From Euryarchaeota archaeon UBA346 (lineage in GTDB: Archaea; Thermoplasmatota; E2; DHVEG-1): a DNA stretch of 5,962 bases. Position 1 is the first letter of the stretch. Each line of letters starts with the position of its first letter. The notes below the pieces were generated by a model. The model saw nothing but the letters and a program-made list of their open reading frames with translations. It ran no database searches and was not told the DNA's origin. The stretch is from the NCBI GenBank assembly GCA_002496355.1, contig DAJP01000105.1:2747-8708 (forward strand), written 5' to 3'. This document shows positions 3,000 through 5,962 of this stretch, one piece after another. Both the position numbers and the translations under genes were made by a program.

Positions 3000-5962
3000 T
3001 TATATCAAAGAATGTCCCTGCCATATGGTGCGGAGGAATTGGTTTAGCTGAAGCAATTCGTGACTTGATACCGGGGAGATATCCAGGGAGTTGACGTGAG
3101 GGCTTGTTTTTATGTTCCCCGCGTTGTCAAACACAACGGCATATGCAGCGGTACCACAACCTTCGTAGTACCAATCGTATGGTCCTGGGGCAATGACGGT
3201 TCCTTGTATGAGATCGTCGATATAGAAGTCAACCTTATGGATGCCGCTGGTTTCATCGCTGACAGTTGCTGTCAATAACCACTTGGTTTTCAACAGGTTT
3301 TGTGCTGTGAGGGTAAGGTTAATGGTTGGGGTGGTCTGATCGATTTTGAACACGAACTGGTCTTGTATTTGTTGTGTGTTTCCCGCAGTATCAACCGAAT
3401 AATACGACAAGTTATGGGAATCATCAGATGTGATGAGTATTGGTGTTGTATAGATGCTCCAATTCTCATCATCTATGTGATAATAGGTCCTGTTAATTCC
3501 TGAAGTATTATCGGTTGCGGTGAGTATGATGGTGATGTCACTGATATACCAGCTGTTGTTTCCGAGGAGTCCGGTGACGGTATGGGTTGTATGTGGTGGG
3601 TTCGTATCGATTTTTAGAAATGCTACCTTCGTCGTTTCTATGTTACCGACGTTGTCGACCGAGTAATACGAAAGCGTGTGATCTCCATCTGTTAAAATCT
3701 TTACGGGTATGTTGTAGATGTTCCAGGGGTCATTATCGATTTTATACAAAGTGTAGTTGACACCAGATTCGGTATCATCAGATTCGAAGGTGACATACAC
3801 AGGAGTGATGAACCAATCATAATTCCCCAAGGTTCCATTCAGAGCAATGGTGGTTGTTGGTGCGGTGATATCCAAGATGGTGGTGAACTTCCAAAGGGGG
3901 CTTGTCGCGGACATCCCTTGGTTGTCCCATGCGACGATTCTCCAATTATATATGTTGTTATATTCAAGTGTTCCCGGGTTGAATACTTCGGTGGTTTGGT
4001 TGCTGACTATCTTGGGTGGTGGATTGTTTGTCCCAAAGTAAACGTCGTAGGTGATTTTATCGGTAGAATCGGGGTCTCCACCGGTCCACCTGAGATTCAC
4101 ATGAATATCAATGTCTATAGCTTCATCTGCGGGGGATGGATTGTTTGGTTGATAGGGGATGCCGATACTTACATTCCATGTTGATAAATTGCTCATTGAA
4201 TCAAATTGATCTTTCGCTCGACAGGTGATGTTGAAAGTGTTTTCTGCAACCCAGGTATGGGTCAGCGTGATCATTTCTCCTGAAGTATATGATCCAAGCC
4301 AGTTGACCGTGGTGTTATCCCCCCAATCGATGGAGTAATACACCGGGTCTCCATCCGGGTCTGATGTGACAATGGTGTAGTTATATCTCATTCCGACTGC
4401 CCCGATATGTGGTCCGAGGATATTTGGAGTGATCGGGGGGCTGAAGGGCGCATAGTAACGACGAACCCGGAACACCCGTGACCCAGGGATTGGATAGGTG
4501 TTATTATAGGACCAGACGGTGTCTCCATCCATGGTGACTTCAAAGAGATGTCCTGGAGGGCCGTTACAAATCAGGGTGTTCCCATTCGGAAGCCGCTCGC
4601 AGCCAGAAATGTAACTCGCGTAAAAGGAACGGAGGTCTTGTGCATGATACTGCCAGGTGAGATTCTCTGGCCCGTAGGCAGCACCGGAAGTATACGTATA
4701 GTTCCCTTGGTCATCAATGGGGGGTGTGATTTCATCGATGGTGGAATAGAGTTCCCCTGGGCGGTTCCAGCCGTTATTGAAGATAAGAATATTCCCTTCT
4801 CCTGGGCATCCCGGTACGATCCATTGTGCATCATGAGGCCCGAAGAGTTTTTGGTCAATGGATATCCCTGCACGATAGGTTTGCGGATTGCCCCATCGGT
4901 ACAGAAAATCCCCTCCTTTGTCATAAATACCGCCAGTGTGATTTCTTGCTTCCTCCGTTGTTGTACTATGATCGATGATCCAAAATTCACCTATATGTCT
5001 GCTACATATGATGATCTGATCAAAGGTAGGGTTATAGTGAAGGGTGTTGGGATGAATCCAGTCTTTATATCCATCCCGTGCGAAATTGATATCCAGTAAT
5101 TCTGGATGTTCTGCGACAATCCCGTAGTTTTCTTTCGTGGAATTCACATCCTGTATTAAATGATCCCAGAGATGCCATTCCCACACAATATCACCGCTTT
5201 TAGGGCCTGTGGGATGCACTTCTACGATGTAGGCAGGCCATAACTCCCCATCCCAGATGAATGATTTATTTCGCCCGGCATAGATTGATTCTGCAGCTGT
5301 TTTTCTTTCCAGCGCAAGAATCAGAACATTCCCATTCGGCAATGGCGCGACATCATGGGTTTGCCAATAATTCTCCCCTGAGAATGGAAATTCCCAGATC
5401 ACGGTCCCGTTCCAAGTTATTTTCTGAATTCCTCGATTAACTTCTGGCATGGATTTCAAGAATGGTCTGAGGATGCTTCCATTGTCTACCAGATAGACAC
5501 CATAGCAAGGGGTGTAATTCGTAGGCCATGTATGGACGACTGTTCCCGCGTGGTCGATTAAATAGGTTGAGCTATTATTCGTCGATATAGGTGTAAATAA
5601 GGTGTATCCCTGAAAGTTTTCATTTCCGGTGGTAAATGAGTAGGTGTTACGTATCCAAACAATCCCATCCGTAACATCGACCCACCAAATGTAGGTAGTA
5701 TTCTCTTTTAATAAGTCGTTCCTTCGCGGGATATGAATCGTTTGACCTGGTGCCGCGATACCCTGCTGTGCACCCCCTGTGAAATCAGGGAATGTCCTAA
5801 CCCTATACCAAACAGAATCATCCCCGGCATCGGCTATTATGAAACTGATCTCAGAAAGATATACGGCAACATGGGTTGAGGTATTCGCGGGTTTCTCTTG
5901 AATGATGATGGGATTTTCTTCAGCCCCTCCGCTACTGGAGCATAAAATAAAACTTGTTCCCA
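3000..5962 (-). CDS. Arylsulfotransferase (ASST)-family beta-propeller protein with PKD and Ig-like modules, N-terminus cut by the window
   Basis: The frame stays open from the window edge to a TAA at 3002-3000, giving 986 visible residues. A TTG at 5459 is not the start, because typical family sequence continues upstream. Order in visible numbering: Fn3/Ig-like module 15-112 (ending TYIWWVDVTDG and YSFTTG); ASST propeller about 116-502 with TYLIDHAGTVVHTW, THDVAPLPNGNVLILA (H202), GDIVWEWHLWDHLI, DWIHPNTLHYNP (H303), IIDHSTTTEEARNHTGG (H331), LYRWGNPQTYRAG, FGPHDAQWI (H376), FNNGWNRPG and ERLPNGNTLICNG; PKD 509-599 with SDPDGDPVYYSIDWGDNTT; Fn3-like 604-694; two OmpL47-like repeats 697-785 and 786-874; a last Ig-like module 875-962; a 24-residue tail. 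Known ASSTs move sulfate between phenolic compounds through an active-site His; which His serves here, and whether it is active, is not shown. Many NxS/T sequons fit an extracellular, glycosylated protein. No membrane anchor is visible. Confidence 0.88.
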   Translation of the reverse strand, partial: GTSFILCSSSGGAEENPIIIQEKPANTSTHVAVYLSEISFIIADAGDDSVWYRVRTFPDFTGGAQQGIAAPGQTIHIPRRNDLLKENTTYIWWVDVTDGIVWIRNTYSFTTGNENFQGYTLFTPISTNNSSTYLIDHAGTVVHTWPTNYTPCYGVYLVDNGSILRPFLKSMPEVNRGIQKITWNGTVIWEFPFSGENYWQTHDVAPLPNGNVLILALERKTAAESIYAGRNKSFIWDGELWPAYIVEVHPTGPKSGDIVWEWHLWDHLIQDVNSTKENYGIVAEHPELLDINFARDGYKDWIHPNTLHYNPTFDQIIICSRHIGEFWIIDHSTTTEEARNHTGGIYDKGGDFLYRWGNPQTYRAGISIDQKLFGPHDAQWIVPGCPGEGNILIFNNGWNRPGELYSTIDEITPPIDDQGNYTYTSGAAYGPENLTWQYHAQDLRSFYASYISGCERLPNGNTLICNGPPGHLFEVTMDGDTVWSYNNTYPIPGSRVFRVRRYYAPFSPPITPNILGPHIGAVGMRYNYTIVTSDPDGDPVYYSIDWGDNTTVNWLGSYTSGEMITLTHTWVAENTFNITCRAKDQFDSMSNLSTWNVSIGIPYQPNNPSPADEAIDIDIHVNLRWTGGDPDSTDKITYDVYFGTNNPPPKIVSNQTTEVFNPGTLEYNNIYNWRIVAWDNQGMSATSPLWKFTTILDITAPTTTIALNGTLGNYDWFITPVYVTFESDDTESGVNYTLYKIDNDPWNIYNIPVKILTDGDHTLSYYSVDNVGNIETTKVAFLKIDTNPPHTTHTVTGLLGNNSWYISDITIILTATDNTSGINRTYYHIDDENWSIYTTPILITSDDSHNLSYYSVDTAGNTQQIQDQFVFKIDQTTPTINLTLTAQNLLKTKWLLTATVSDETSGIHKVDFYIDDLIQGTVIAPGPYDWYYEGCGTAAYAVVFDNAGNIKTSPHVNSLDISPVSSHELLQLNQFLRTIWQGHSLI
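3339..3872 (-). repeat. Tandem pair of OmpL47-like repeats inside the ASST-family gene
   Basis: Two consecutive units of 89 codons each, 3872-3606 and 3605-3339, share the same pattern. Each opens with a proline/threonine segment, then a G-L/T-LGN hinge (GTLGNYDWF and GLLGNNSWY), an SGxN turn before a tyrosine-rich strand, a D(P/E)W-WxIY segment, and a close ending LSYYSVD, GN and a KID boundary. They encode surface-protein modules of the OmpL47 beta-barrel type. A diverged third Ig-like unit with SGIHKVDFYID follows at 3338-3075. Confidence 0.75.

Noticed and set aside
3339..3872. Tandem units as a mobile or CRISPR-like repeat
   Set aside because: The similarity is at the protein level, in frame and domain-sized, which fits duplicated Ig-like modules.
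4548..5099. 183-codon + strand open frame opposite the ASST-family gene
   Set aside because: It has no recognisable domain or ribosome site, and it mirrors a well-supported minus-strand propeller sequence, so it is a shadow.

Overview
The window looks like a piece of an archaeal genome, most probably Thermoplasmatota (inference; there is no rRNA or marker gene here). Three things point that way. One is a very large surface-type protein built from PKD, Fn3/Ig-like and OmpL47-like modules. Another is a class I trans-isoprenyl diphosphate synthase of the type archaea use for lipid side chains. The third is archaeal-style signals: a TATA element about 26 nt before a leaderless-looking start, oligo-T termination, and Shine-Dalgarno sites on some genes.

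Region 1 (1-1577, + strand): a two-gene operon. A DsrE-family small sulfur-relay-like protein (46-570) is followed after 11 nt by a polyprenyl diphosphate synthase (582-1577). A 12-T tract directly after the synthase stop codon is a good archaeal terminator.

Region 2 (1578-1919): a spacer that is mostly AT-rich. Its first 100 bases carry a convincing but very short minus-strand gene (1588-1683, 31 aa, one membrane helix) with its own TATA element. The rest has T-rich tracts and a weak promoter candidate for the next gene.

Region 3 (1920-2747, + strand): an AT-rich gene for a membrane-anchored zinc-ribbon protein. It has a cytoplasmic CxxC/CxxC ribbon, one transmembrane helix, and an outer domain with an SHTGNNHIIP motif that resembles a family of uncharacterised bacterial and archaeal proteins. 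The gene differs in base composition from its neighbours.

Region 4 (2748-2999): a convergent spacer with A-rich tracts that would act as U-tract terminators for the minus-strand gene.

Region 5 (3000-5962, - strand): 986 codons of an arylsulfotransferase-family (ASST) beta-propeller protein, with one Ig/Fn3-like module before the propeller and five after it. The reading frame stays open to the window edge, so the true N-terminus and any signal peptide lie outside. It is predicted to be extracellular.

Only the first two genes clearly form a transcription unit. I see no mobile element, CRISPR array, rRNA or tRNA. The best candidates for something new are the 31-aa membrane protein, the zinc-ribbon sensor-like protein, and the chain-length residue of the prenyl synthase.
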